A stretch of 64,000 nucleotides of DNA from Paraescarpia echinospica. Lineage: Eukaryota > Annelida > Polychaeta > Sabellida > Siboglinidae. Positions 24,530 to 34,727 of the stretch are shown here, one piece after another. Under the pieces are notes generated by a model that saw nothing but the letters and a program-made list of their open reading frames with translations, did no database searches and was not told where the DNA came from. The number at the start of each line of letters is the position of its first letter. Position 1 is the first letter of the stretch. The stretch spans positions 12,790,625-12,854,624 of the forward strand of contig CM034537.1 in NCBI GenBank assembly GCA_020002185.1, given 5' to 3'. The position numbers were made by a program, and so were the translations under genes.

Positions 24530-24625
24530 TAAATATATATACATACACACACACACACATATATATATAATATTACACACACAAACCAACCAACACACTC
24601 ACACACACACGCACACACACAGTCT
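24530..24625. repeat. (TA)n/(CA)n microsatellite
   Basis: Alternating AT and AC dinucleotide runs. Confidence 0.85.
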
Positions 24626-24822
24626 AACCTCGCTTTATGGTCATGTCAATAATACAGCCACCACGTTTTATAATGTGCGGAACATAGAGACTAAAATTGA
24701 CACAAAACTCTCCTAGTAACTTGCATCAGAACAAACGTTCAGATGAATTCTCGAATTAGATTTTCTAAGATTTATTGTGACGTTTTGGATAACAAAGCAC
24801 TCCACACTGTTCACTTGTAGGT

Positions 24823-25171
24823 AGCGCCCTGGTGCTATGGCTAGAGGCTAGAGCTTCAGACTCTCAACCGAGAGAACCTGGGTTCGAATCCTGTGCTGCG
24901 ATTGTGAACCTTGGGCAAATTCGTTCACTATACGTTGCTCCAGTTCACCCAGCTGTGTGAACGAGTAGGCCTACCTAGCAATAGACAGTGGTGGATATTT
25001 GTGTACGAATAGTCTTCGCGCATTAATAGCAACGTGGCTGGATGCTTCCCAGAGAAATCGAGATGGTGTTTGATCGAACAGGTATGACAGGGAGTAAAGT
25101 GTAAAGCGCTTTGAGCAGTCCCGAGGACTAGATACTGCGCTATATAAGAACTTAGCTTTACCTTTTTACTT
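24823..25171 (+). mobile_element. tRNA-derived SINE with 8-bp target-site duplication
   Basis: The head has an A box (TGGCTAGAGGC, about 24838-24848) and a perfect B box (GGTTCGAATCC, 24881-24891), the internal Pol III promoter. The body contains 'ccttgggcaaattcgttcac' and 'cagttcacccagctgtg', resembling the central domains of CORE/V-type SINEs. The tail 'cgctttgagcagtcc…gcgctatataagaac' is LINE-like. Direct repeats TTGTAGGT at 24815-24822 and 25172-25179 flank it. It sits in an intron, only about 10 bp inside the splice donor of the exon at 25190-25303. Confidence 0.85.
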
Positions 25172-25189
25172 TTGTAGGTGCCGACTTAC

Positions 25190-25303
25190 CAGACATACAC
25201 CTCAATTCCTCATTTGGGCCTGGGCATCTGTTGCATGTCAAACCGCTGGTGCAAAAGTTGTTTGTATAGTCACATAAGCCGTTTGCCTTCACGTCCACTT
25301 TTG
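25190..25303 (-). CDS. Internal Cys-rich exon, phase 1-1
   Basis: The exon is bounded on the minus strand by acceptor 'cgttttag' and donor CTG|GTAAGT. It is 114 bp, divisible by three, with phase 1 at both ends. It encodes six cysteines in about 38 residues ('NGLCDYTNNFCTSGLTCNRC' is the core), a spacing seen in small disulphide-rich extracellular modules. Symmetric phase-1 exons are typical of shuffled secreted-protein domains. No family name can be assigned. The donor is intact despite the adjacent SINE. Confidence 0.5.
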
Positions 25304-26614
25304 CTAAAACGAAGATATATTTATGGCATATTAATGGAGCATATCGACCTAACGTGTTGATACGCTCAATTTTGCTGTACCGTGAAAAAAACAAAGACTT
25401 ATAATCTAAGATATTTAGCTTGGTTCAGTTGAAACTAATAAATAACTATTTTTATACGCAATATCGCTATGGAAGAGTTGGCTTTCCTGCAGGTTTTGGT
25501 GTCTCTGTTTCGTTTACTGCCTTCCGATGTTCCGGTTAGGTGGAAACGTAGTGTTCTCGCTGCGGATAGGCAAGGAACCGCGGAACGGTGTGCTAATTGG
25601 CGGCCTAGTGCGTGTACTATAACCATGCAACTACATCATGAAACTTCTGGATAAAATTAATCGACGAGGTTCACTTTCGAGAAATTGACGAAACGCTCAG
25701 GAACAAATTTCGAGCAGACGGGTTACAAAAATCATATCAAGTTGTTAATTTATTGTGTCTTAACATTTAATACAATGGCGAGATTAGAAGTTATGATTTT
25801 GTTGTCTATATATACTAAACATTAAGATGTGCTTTTCATAAAACATAATGTGCTGACCTTCTCATTAATGCATGTCACCATAAATTGAAGATTAATAGCA
25901 GCATGTGTTGTCTATGCATTCTCTTTCATGCGTTTCACGTGGTATCAACGATTGCACGTGAACCTCATCGAGGTGAGCTATGCAATGGATTTGTTCTAAC
26001 AGGAATTCACTGACGACGTGCGAGCCTTGGTGAACACTCATGGCATTGGCTGGCAGCGGGCGATAGAAAAGGCCAAGCGAAGGTCTGCGCCGTGCTAGAA
26101 AGAGTTAGCGGAAACTGCGGTGTGCCATGCTATAAAGAGTTAGCGGAAAATGCTGTGAAAAAAGGAGTTATATTGTGGGGCCAAAAAAACCTTCTACAAC
26201 CTCTTTGTTACAAAGGAAACCAAGATGACGGTTATCCGTTCATCCTCCATCTCAGACAAAGCCAGCTGTGGCATCACCAATTCATGGAACACAACCACCC
26301 TTCAACAATCTCATGACCGTTCACGCTATGGTCCCAAGTTGACGCCAAATGTACATGCGAAACCGATCTTGCTTGTCTGGATGTTGCTACGCCACATACG
26401 TTCCAGTATATGTGTCCAGGCAGGACAGACACGCACATCATAAAGCTACTGCTGGCGTAGCTTCACTGCTGACACAGCCACAACTGACAACACAGCCACC
26501 ACCAATGACATAACCACCACCGATGTCACATAAAGCGATATCACTGATGATGAAAGATCAGCAAATATGCAGAAGACATTATGTTTATCGACAATAAATT
26601 CATTGCTGTAAAGC
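25304..26614. other. Probable intron sequence, no gene seen
   Basis: Short open frames on both strands have no recognised similarity. This is likely intronic to the minus-strand Cys-rich gene if the exons at 25190 and 32502 are joined. Confidence 0.35.
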
Positions 26615-29297
26615 ATAATAACAGGTAGTACGTAGAGAAGGTAAAGGACACCGTGATAACAAGTGGTACGTAGAGAAGGTAAAGGACACCGTGATAACAA
26701 GTGGTACGTAGAGAAGGTAAAGGACACCGTAATAACAAGTGGTACGTAGAGAAGGTAAAGGACACCGTGATAACAAGTGGTACGTAGAGAAGGTAAAGGA
26801 CACCGTGATAACAAGTGGTACGTAGAGAAGGTAAAGGACACCGTGATAACAAGTGGTACGTAGAGAAGGTAAAGGACACCATGATAACAAGTGGTACGTA
26901 GAGAAGGTAAAGGACATCATGATAACAAATGGTACGTAGAGAAGGTAAAGGACATCATGATAACAAATGGTACGTAGAGAAGGTAAAGGACACCATGATA
27001 ACAAGTGGTACGTAGAGAAGGTAAAGGACACCATGATAACAAGTGGTACGTAGAGAAGGTAAAGGACACCATGATAACAAGTGGTACGTAGAGAAGGTAA
27101 AGGACACCATGATAACAAGTGGTACGTAGAGAAGGTAAAGGACATCATGATAACAAGTGGTACGTAGAGAAGGTAAAGGACATCATGATAACAAGTGGTA
27201 CGTACAAGTGGGTGCGTAGAGAAGGTAGAGGACACCATGATAACAAGTGGTGCGTAGAGAAGGTAAAGGACATCATGATAACAAGTGGTGCGTAGAGAAG
27301 GTAGAGGACACCATGATAACAAGTGGTGCTTAGAGAAGGTAGAGGACACCATGATAACAAGTGGTGCGTAGAGAAGGTAGAGGACACCATGATAACAAGT
27401 GGTGCGTAGAGAAGGTAAAGGACACCATGATAACAAGTGGTACGTACGTAGAGAAGGTAGAGGACACCATGATAACAAGTGGTGCATAGAGAAGGTAGAG
27501 GACACCATGATAACAAGTGGTACGTAGAGAAGGTAAAGGACACCATGATAACAAGTGGTACGTAGAGAAGGTAGAGGACACCATGATAACAAGTGGTACG
27601 TAGAGAAGGTAGAGGACACCATGATAACAAGTGGTACGTAGAGAAGGTAGAGGACACCATGATAACAAGTGGTACGTAGAGAAGGTAGAGGACACCATGA
27701 TAACAAGTGGTACGTAGAGAAGGTAGAGGACATCATGATAACAAGTGGTGCGTAGAGAAGGTAAAGGACACCATGATAACAAGTGGTGCGTAGAGAAGGT
27801 AGAGGACACCATGATAACAAGTGGTGCATAGAGAAGGTAGAGGACACATGATAACAAGTGGTACGTAGAGAAGGTAAAGGACACCATGATAAAAAGTGGT
27901 GCGTAGAGAAGGTAGAGGACACCATGATAACAAGTGGTGCATAGAGAAGGTAGAGGACACCATGATAACAAGTGGTACGTAGAAAAGGTAAAGGACACCA
28001 TGATAACAAGTGGTACGTAGAGAAGGTAAAGGACATCATGATAACAAGTGGTGCGTAGAGAAGGTAGAGGACACCATGATAACAAGTGGTGCATAGAGAA
28101 GGTAAAGGACATCATGATAACAAATGGTACGTAGAGAAGGTAAAGGACACCATGATAACAAGTGGTACGTAGAGAAGGTAAAGGACACCATGATAACAAG
28201 TGGTACGTAGAGAAGGTAAAGGACACCATGATAACAAGTGGTACGTAGAGAAGGTAAAGGACATCATGATAACAAGTGGTACGTAGAGAAGGTAAAGGAC
28301 ATCATGATAACAAGTGGTACGTAGAAAAGGTAAAGGACATCATGGTAACAAGTGGTGCGTAGAGAAGGTAGAGGACACCATGATAACAAGTGGTGCGTAG
28401 AGAAGGTAAAGGACATCATGATAACAAGTGGTGCGTAGAGAAGGTAGAGGACACCATGATAACAAGTGGTGCTTAGAGAAGGTAGAGGACACCATGATAA
28501 CAAGTGGTGCATAGAGAAGGTAGAGGACACCATGATAACAAGTGGTGCGTAGAGAAGGTAAAGGACACCATGATAACAAGTGGTACGTACGTAGAGAAGG
28601 TAGAGGACACCATGATAACAAGTGGTGCATAGAGAAGGTAGAGGACACCATGATAACAAGTGGTACGTAGAAAAGGTAAAGGACACCATGATAACAAGTG
28701 GTACGTAGAGAAGGTAGAGGACACCATGATAACAAGTGGTACGTAGAGAAGGTAAAGGACACCGTGATAACAAGTGGTACGTAGAGAAGGTAGAGGACAC
28801 CACGATAACAAGTGGTACGTAGAGAAGGTAGAGGACACCATGATAACAAGTGGTACGTAGGGAAAGTAGGGGACACCATGATAACAAGTGGTACGTAGAG
28901 AAGATAAAGGACACCATGATAACAAGTGGTACGTAGAGAAGGTAGAGGACACCATGATAACAAGTGGTACGTAGAGAAGGTAGAGGACACCATGATAACA
29001 AGTAGTACATAGAGAAGGTAGAAGACACCCTGATAACAACAAGTGGTACGTAGAGAAGATAGAGGACACCGTGATAACAAGTGGTACGTAGAGAAGGTAG
29101 ACGACACAGTGATAAAAAGTGGTATGTAGAGAAGGTAAAGGACACGATGATAACAAGTGGTATGTAGAGAAGGTAAAGGACACCGTGATAACAAGTGGTA
29201 CGTAAAGAAGGTAGAGGACACCGTGATAACAAGTAGTATGTAGAGAAGGTAAAGGACACCGTGATAACAAGTGGTACGTAGAGAAGGTAAAGGACGC
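26615..29297. repeat. 38-bp minisatellite, about 70 copies
   Basis: The unit starts 'gataacaagtggtacgtaga' and ends 'ggacaccat'. Variants include 'gcgtaga', 'gtagag' for 'gtaaag', and 'accgt' for 'accat'. Higher-order blocks repeat (compare about 27180-27530 with 28340-28690). Because 38 is not divisible by three and the unit has no stop in any minus-strand frame, all three minus frames stay open for hundreds of codons. These long frames are a by-product, not genes. Confidence 0.95.
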
Positions 29298-29470
29298 CAC
29301 CTTTGTTAAAGACACCAGAGCGAGGCTGGTTCAAATAGAGAAAGCAGGATCTAAAGAATGGGAAATGTCATACCAAGGAACTTCACAAATCTTTGTCGGC
29401 GGTGTGTACAACATTCTAGCCAACGACAAAAAAATTGGTGATGATGATGACGATATATTTGAACAATAAG
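29298..29470 (+). other. Open frame continuing out of the minisatellite
   Basis: The last repeat unit runs in frame (…VEKVKDATFVKDTRARL…) into about 57 codons of unique sequence ending in an acidic DDDDDIFEQ tail at TAA 29467-29469. This could be the 3' part of an exon from which the minisatellite expanded. There is no database-type recognition and no clear splice site. Confidence 0.25.
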
Positions 29471-30522
29471 TGTTCTTATTCTAGAGGCATCAGTTGTGTT
29501 AAATGTATAAGGTTTGTAGCAAAATTATATGGATAGCATATTATTATCATTAAATGGTCAATCAGAAGTTAATTACACGATTAGAAATTAATCAACGCGA
29601 AAGGAATACCAGACGAAAGGCATACATTTTTTTAAACTGTTGTGCCAAACCTTATTTAAAAAATGCCATTGTTGTGGTTTCACTGCTAGTACACCAATCA
29701 CTTACCGTTAAACCAAAATAGTTGTTAACCAGCCATTATATGTATGCTGGTGGGTCTGTTAAGAACGTGTTATGTTAAAATGGTGATATGGCTAAATCAG
29801 AACCAAAATCTGTTGTTAACTATGTTTGACCATGTGTTCCGTGTCACGCTAGGTATGACGTATTCTCAATAAAGCGATGAATATAATATAAATACGATAT
29901 TAGCTGTTCAACAGGTACTCAATTATAGCAAATATAAGCGATACCCGCAAAACACATTTTCTAAGTCCGCATTCACCATATTATTAATGATGCCACAAAA
30001 ACAAACTCGATATCATTGTAAAGCCATCCTTTTCTGTTAAAAAAGTAAACTTATGACATTTGACATGGTGTGATGTATAACGTGGAAGGAGTGCAAACAA
30101 ACATGGTCAACTTAAGTAACAAGAAAAATATTTACTCGTGCGTTGACAACTGACGAATTTACATTACACATGACGGTTTATGTATTCTATGTACCAGGAA
30201 GCCATAACAAATATGTCACGTCTAATATTATAGAGTCACGAGATGTTGCAAGACTATGTGTTTCGTGTGGTATCACACGAATTGGACATGTAACTTCAAA
30301 CCCCTCTCTCAAGCAGGAATAACCATATTAAGGTGTCCAATGGTTTGTCTTCAAATCCTCAATATCATATCATATTAAAAAAATAAAAACAATGTGTAAA
30401 AGTCACCAAATCGACAATGTGTCCATGTTTCGTGAGAATCGACTGTGTGTGTGTGTCTGTGTGTGTGTGTGGTGTGTGGTTTGTGGTTTGTGTGTGTGTA
30501 CGTGTGTGCGTGCGTGCGTGCA

Positions 30523-30553
<31 letters not shown>

Positions 30554-31655
30554 GGGTGTGTGTGTGTATAGGTGGGTGGGTGTGTGTAGAGAGAGATAGA
30601 GAGAGGGGGATACAACATCACTGTTGTATAATATAACGTGCGTTTGCCAGTCTGAACCACAACGAATGCGATACTTATTAATTAGTTTGTATACCTTATT
30701 TCAAGAAGACATGTTTATGTTACATATAATGTAATCTAGATTGCTACGAGCCAATAACTTAACATGATATGGAAAAACTATTAATTGTACTGTAACACTA
30801 AAGGCACGTTCGGTGCTTGAAATGTACAGCTCAAACTGTATAAAATATACCAAAGTATTTCGATACGGTCTTTCAAATGCGGAAGCATTTCTTTAACCGA
30901 TACTCAACACAACAGTTATTCGTACATTTCAATTGTATATTAGGTTAACAAAACTGCCAGTGTAAATCTAATCTTACTTATTGCAGGCACGCTTTGATAT
31001 ACATATTTGTACTTGCTTTGCCTTTTGCAATTTATTGCTTGGATCGACACTTTTAATCGGGTCTGGGTTTTCACGAAAGATTGGTTTTAGTCGCATGATG
31101 CAAATGATCGACTACATTTTCTCCCACACAACTTTATAACTTACGTGTTACGTTGTTACAGCGTCACGTTATACATTAATGTAGAAACACCAAGCTTATA
31201 ATGTCATCTAACTGTAAACACCTCGTCACATTCTGGCTGAGCCGACAATAAAAAAAAACGATTTTTGCTCAGAAATTGAAACACAGTGACCTACACTACG
31301 CAGATGCCACTTGATGATAACCCTAGAAACACGAATAAAGCTGGTTGGTGTGGATGTTAAAGGCCATATCCTGGGAGAAAAAAATTGCTAATAAGTATAA
31401 CAATATGCATGTACATATGTGTTCTGCAATATAATGACAACCCCAAAACCACACATTTGCTGAAACATTTCTAAAATTGACATTAAACGGGACCTGTCTT
31501 GGTGCAGGCTTCAAAAAGTCTGTTTTTCGGAAATGCCGCGAGGGGCAGAATCGTGACGTCAGTTGTGGAAAACATTCCCGGGATCGCAAGCGTTCTCGGC
31601 GGCTGGATTTCTTTGGTGGATGTTTGAACTGGTATACATTCATTCACATATAGAA
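29471..31655. other. Intergenic/intronic with (GT)n at about 30445-30600
   Basis: AT-rich sequence with a long GT/GA simple repeat. No exon or RNA gene is supported. Confidence 0.4.
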
Positions 31656-31981
31656 ATGGTGAACAAATGTGTTGTTGGAAACTGCAACAATTCGAATCTG
31701 ACTGGTCATTATGTGCACAAATTTACCAAAGAGCCAGTTACTCGGCAGAAATGGGAACGTTTTGTTCGAAACGGCAGGGTCGACTGGACGCATGCTACGG
31801 CAACTAGCATTATTTGTGGTTCGCATTTCGTTGCGCCTGACGACTGCGAAGGCTTCGTACAATGGAAGACGGGTTTCAGGCGTAAGTCAGATGTAAAGAA
31901 ATATGCCGTTCCTTTGAAGAACACAACAGAGGCGAAGCCGAAGGCGAATCGGTTACCGGCGAATCTGCGCAAGTGGGCCAG
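31656..31981 (+). CDS. THAP-domain protein, first exon
   Basis: This exon encodes a C2CH zinc-dependent DNA-binding THAP domain at the extreme N-terminus. Visible ligands are C5 and C10 in 'NKCVVGNC' and C54/H57 in 'ICGSHF', with the conserved W33 and a GF/F-type end. The THAP fold occurs in host transcription regulators and in P-element-like transposases. ATG 31656 directly precedes the first Cys and fits the family start. A consensus donor CAG|GTCAGT at 31981/31982 suggests that the exon ends there, although the frame stays open to 32042. No downstream exons were identified. It may be a host gene or a domesticated or mobile transposase. Confidence 0.7.
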
Positions 31982-32004
31982 GTCAGTTGTCGGAGCATCT
32001 TCAC

Positions 32005-32163
32005 TGGTTCGTGTCTATACGGTGCCACAACGTGCTGACTAACATCAACATTGTCGATCTCGGCAATGTCATCCTCACTGTCACCGACATATATATGATC
32101 AAACGTTTCGTGATCCGCGTCAAAATTGATATCGCTCTCTGAACTACTCGAGTAAGCCGTCAT
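32005..32163 (-). CDS. Possible antisense first exon (acidic, PYRHEP motif)
   Basis: A minus-strand frame from ATG 32163 begins with a Ser/Asp/Glu-rich stretch ('SSSSESDINFDADHE') and reaches 'VVAPYRHEP'. An acidic N-terminus followed by a PYxxEP motif recurs in uncharacterised invertebrate multicopy proteins. No good donor is visible (GTGAAG at best). It overlaps the putative first intron of the THAP gene on the other strand. Low confidence. Confidence 0.2.
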
Positions 32164-32501
32164 TAATATCGAGTTGTTTACATGACACCGCGCGACTGCG
32201 CAGGGCCGCAGGCGTGAAGCCGCTGCACTAACTGACGACGGAATCACATCTGACGTCACGTTTCAGCAACAAATGCAAACCCAGCATCGCTCGGGAGTTT
32301 CCGTAAAATGGCAAATTTAAAGGCTCTTTTTATGTCGTATGCTCATATACGATATTTAAACATTTTGACACTATCATCATTTGAAAGGGTATCAACCATT
32401 TGTTATTAAGGGACAGAGCACATTTTATCCCAGGATATGGCCTTTAACAGAAATTGAAAAGACAATACATGACGTAGAAACATGCAACAACCCGCTGTTA
32501 C

Positions 32502-32651
32502 CATCGTTTTTAACGCAGACGGTCTCGGTCAAGCCGAATGGTCCCGTCTTTGTGTACTGCTTATGTCCGCTCGCACAGTTGCACTTTTTACTCAGACATT
32601 TCATAGTCTGCCTACAGTCGACATCCGTATAGCATGATTCATCGTAAAATC
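32502..32651 (-). CDS. Internal EB/EGF-like Cys-rich exon, phase 1-1
   Basis: The acceptor 'tgtgtttcag' and donor GATG|GTAACA bound a 150-bp minus-strand exon of phase 1-1. It encodes cysteines in 'ESCYTDVDC', 'MKCLSKKCNC' and 'TVCVKND', the spacing of EB/EGF-like extracellular modules (C-x-D-x-x-C … C-x-C). Together with the exons at 25190-25303 and 23571-23647 it suggests a secreted or anchored multi-module protein transcribed leftward. Upstream exons including a signal peptide are not seen. Confidence 0.55.
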
Positions 32652-33310
32652 CTGAAACACACATATGTACCATTATTCTTGAACATAAAACTTCGTCATT
32701 GTTGGTTTATTGCCTGTATTATCAGATCGACGCAAAACTGTGTGAATTTTAAAACAACAAGAAACCAAATGAGCAATGCGTTCGATTTGCAGTTTAAACT
32801 TGAACAATTCCCCAAATACATTCCTACATATCTTAAGCACACTAGCAAAAATGCATTTCTTTCGGATGGCGCTACATAAAACATAATTATACAGTTACGT
32901 CAGGTCAATTTCTCTGCACGACACCGCACTAAACATCTTGCTTGAATGAGCCACGATCTTGAGTTAGAGGAGGCATTTGCCTGTGTTTGCGTATTGTCGA
33001 GTATAGAATAATGTATGCTCCCCGATTCACCGCTAGAGTTCGAAGTTCAATGACGTGCTCTTGTTCCGGTGTTATTACGTTGACCATACGGTCTTAATAA
33101 ATAAGTTTCGATACAGCACATATGGCGACGCGGACAGAAACGTGATATCAGCAAGTGTGCCCTGACTACCGGAGGTCATCCCTGCACATGCGAGGACAGG
33201 AAAATCCGAAGCCACGTCTCCTTTGAGTGAGATCAACTTTGGTATCGCAGTTATCCCGCAAATGGAAAACCACAACGCGTCAAACATAATCCTCAACTAC
33301 ATTACAGGCT
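32652..33310. other. No gene seen
   Basis: Probable intron or intergenic DNA; no supported feature. Confidence 0.35.
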
Positions 33311-33402
33311 GTGCTGGCGGAGGACAGCATAGAGCCCCTACTGTACTCGGACTGGGCCGCACCGGTTGTCCCGGTGATGAAGGCTGACAAGTCTGAAATA
33401 CT
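33311..33402 (+). mobile_element. Short Ty3/Gypsy reverse transcriptase fragment
   Basis: The translated 'SIEPLLYSDWAAPVVPVMKAD' (read over 33325-33390) matches the conserved start of Gypsy RT. Similarity ends on both sides, so only a relic remains. Confidence 0.55.
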
Positions 33403-33559
33403 TGACAATATACACGCCGCGAGGACTGTTCACGTACTAGCGGCTCCCGCTGCGGTGATAAAAAAGGTCGAAACACGCTCGGGAAGCTATTGATGGAGGT
33501 GCGTGATAAATACAGAAGATAACACAGGGTTGTGTACTTCGCGCGCGCCAGTCGCCGAT

Positions 33560-34108
33560 ATGGAAAAGTCGTTGAAGCATCCTTTTACGTGTATTGTAGC
33601 CGGTCCTACAGAAGCTTTTGTGGTGCTACTGTGAGTGGCAAACCGCGTACGCCTCTATGCCTAACGTTGAGTTCGTAGACGGTTTACATACCGAACCCGG
33701 CAACCCTTTGATGCGAGAACGATAACTCTCGTCGTCCTCCACGACCCTATGGCGGAAACGGACAGTCGGGTCACGACCTTGTTCACTAAAAAAGTCATCA
33801 CTGCAACACGTCCGTTGTGTATCTTCTGCAGAACTTGTTTCTGAAAGGGAAGGAAAACCGCACCATCAGCCTGAACGCGCAGTACATGGTGTTGTTCAAG
33901 ACGAAAAGCGGGTCAAGTAGGTCACTTGGCGAGGCAGATGTATCCGGGTCCAGTGAAATACATGCAGGACGCAATCAAAGACGCCACGTCATCAGCCAAC
34001 GGTTACCTCCTGGTCGACCTGAAACAGGAGTCGCCAGAAATGGGGCGCCTGAGCACGAGCACCTTCCCCGACGACGCCGTTCAGTACGTCTACGTGCCGA
34101 GAGTGTAA
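33560..34108 (+). pseudogene. Decayed Polinton packaging ATPase (second element)
   Basis: This starts with the same 'LKHPFTCIVAGPT' N-terminus as the intact ATPase at 52386-53045, but the P-loop after GPT is deleted, removing the Walker A lysine. Several frameshifts follow. The later parts 'DSRVTTLFTKKS', 'KGKENRTISLNAQY' and 'DATSSANGYLLVDLKQE' are visible in different frames. Clearly non-functional. It belongs to a different, older Polinton than the main one, since many residues differ. Confidence 0.8.
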
Positions 34109-34145
34109 AAGTCGAGATGCGTCGTCCTAGTCGTCATTTGTCAAT

Positions 34146-34463
34146 ATGTCAGAGCGCGTGAAGAGACTTATCTTGTGTCTACAGATGCTGAATAGGAACA
34201 ATAATACAAAGTTGAGAAACGCCCTTGCCAACGCCGACCTTATTTGCGGTCTATGCGAGTGCGTCTATAACATCCTGAAAGGAAACGTGAAGTTGACTCA
34301 TAAGCAGAAAAAAAACACTAAAAAGAACAGGAAACACCTGCGTCAACTATCGTCAAAGAAAGTGGAAAGAAACGGACGATCATGCAAACAGGCGGTTTTC
34401 TATCGGCCTTGCTGGCTTCGTTGGCGGGTTCGATCTTTCTACCGTTGCTCAGAGAGGTCATAG
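34146..34463 (+). pseudogene. Decayed Polinton conserved small protein (second element)
   Basis: The frame 34146-34463 matches the protein at 51934-52347 through 'CECVYNILKGNVKLTHKQKK' and the following basic helix, but the hydrophobic C-terminus is frameshifted. A TGATG stop/start overlap with the next gene remains at about 34463, as in the intact element. Confidence 0.75.
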
Positions 34464-34464
34464 G

Positions 34465-34727
34465 GTGATGGAGCACGCAAAGAAGGTGGCTTTGGTAGAC
34501 TCCCGTTTGGTGGAGAATCTCCTACCGTTGCTCACACCACCAACTACGACCAGGACCCGTGTGATGAGTAGTCTGGACGCTGACATGAAGACCGTCCTCG
34601 AGCACAAGGACCTGTCCGAACGGGAAAGGTGGTTTTGTACAATCAAATGTTGAACCGATACAACACCTTGGAGACGAAACGGGTGCAGCAACCGGTTCGA
34701 GTATCTATGGTGAAAGAGTCTTTCAAT
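34465..34727 (+). pseudogene. Truncated Polinton conserved protein (second element)
   Basis: It matches the N-terminal third of the protein at 51173-51934: 'KKVALVDSRLVE', 'SSLDADMKTVLEHKDLSERE', then after a frameshift 'NQMLNRYNTLETKRVQQPVR'. It stops abruptly at about 34727, where copy C of the CXC-tail family begins. The junction is therefore a recombination or insertion breakpoint. Confidence 0.75.

Noticed and set aside
26600..29334. Minus-strand ORFs of 479, 356, 299, 293 and 280 codons
   Set aside because: They are translations of the 38-bp minisatellite. All three frames encode the same cycling peptide, so they are not genes.
30403..30660. ORFs over the (GT)n tract
   Set aside because: Simple-sequence translations only.
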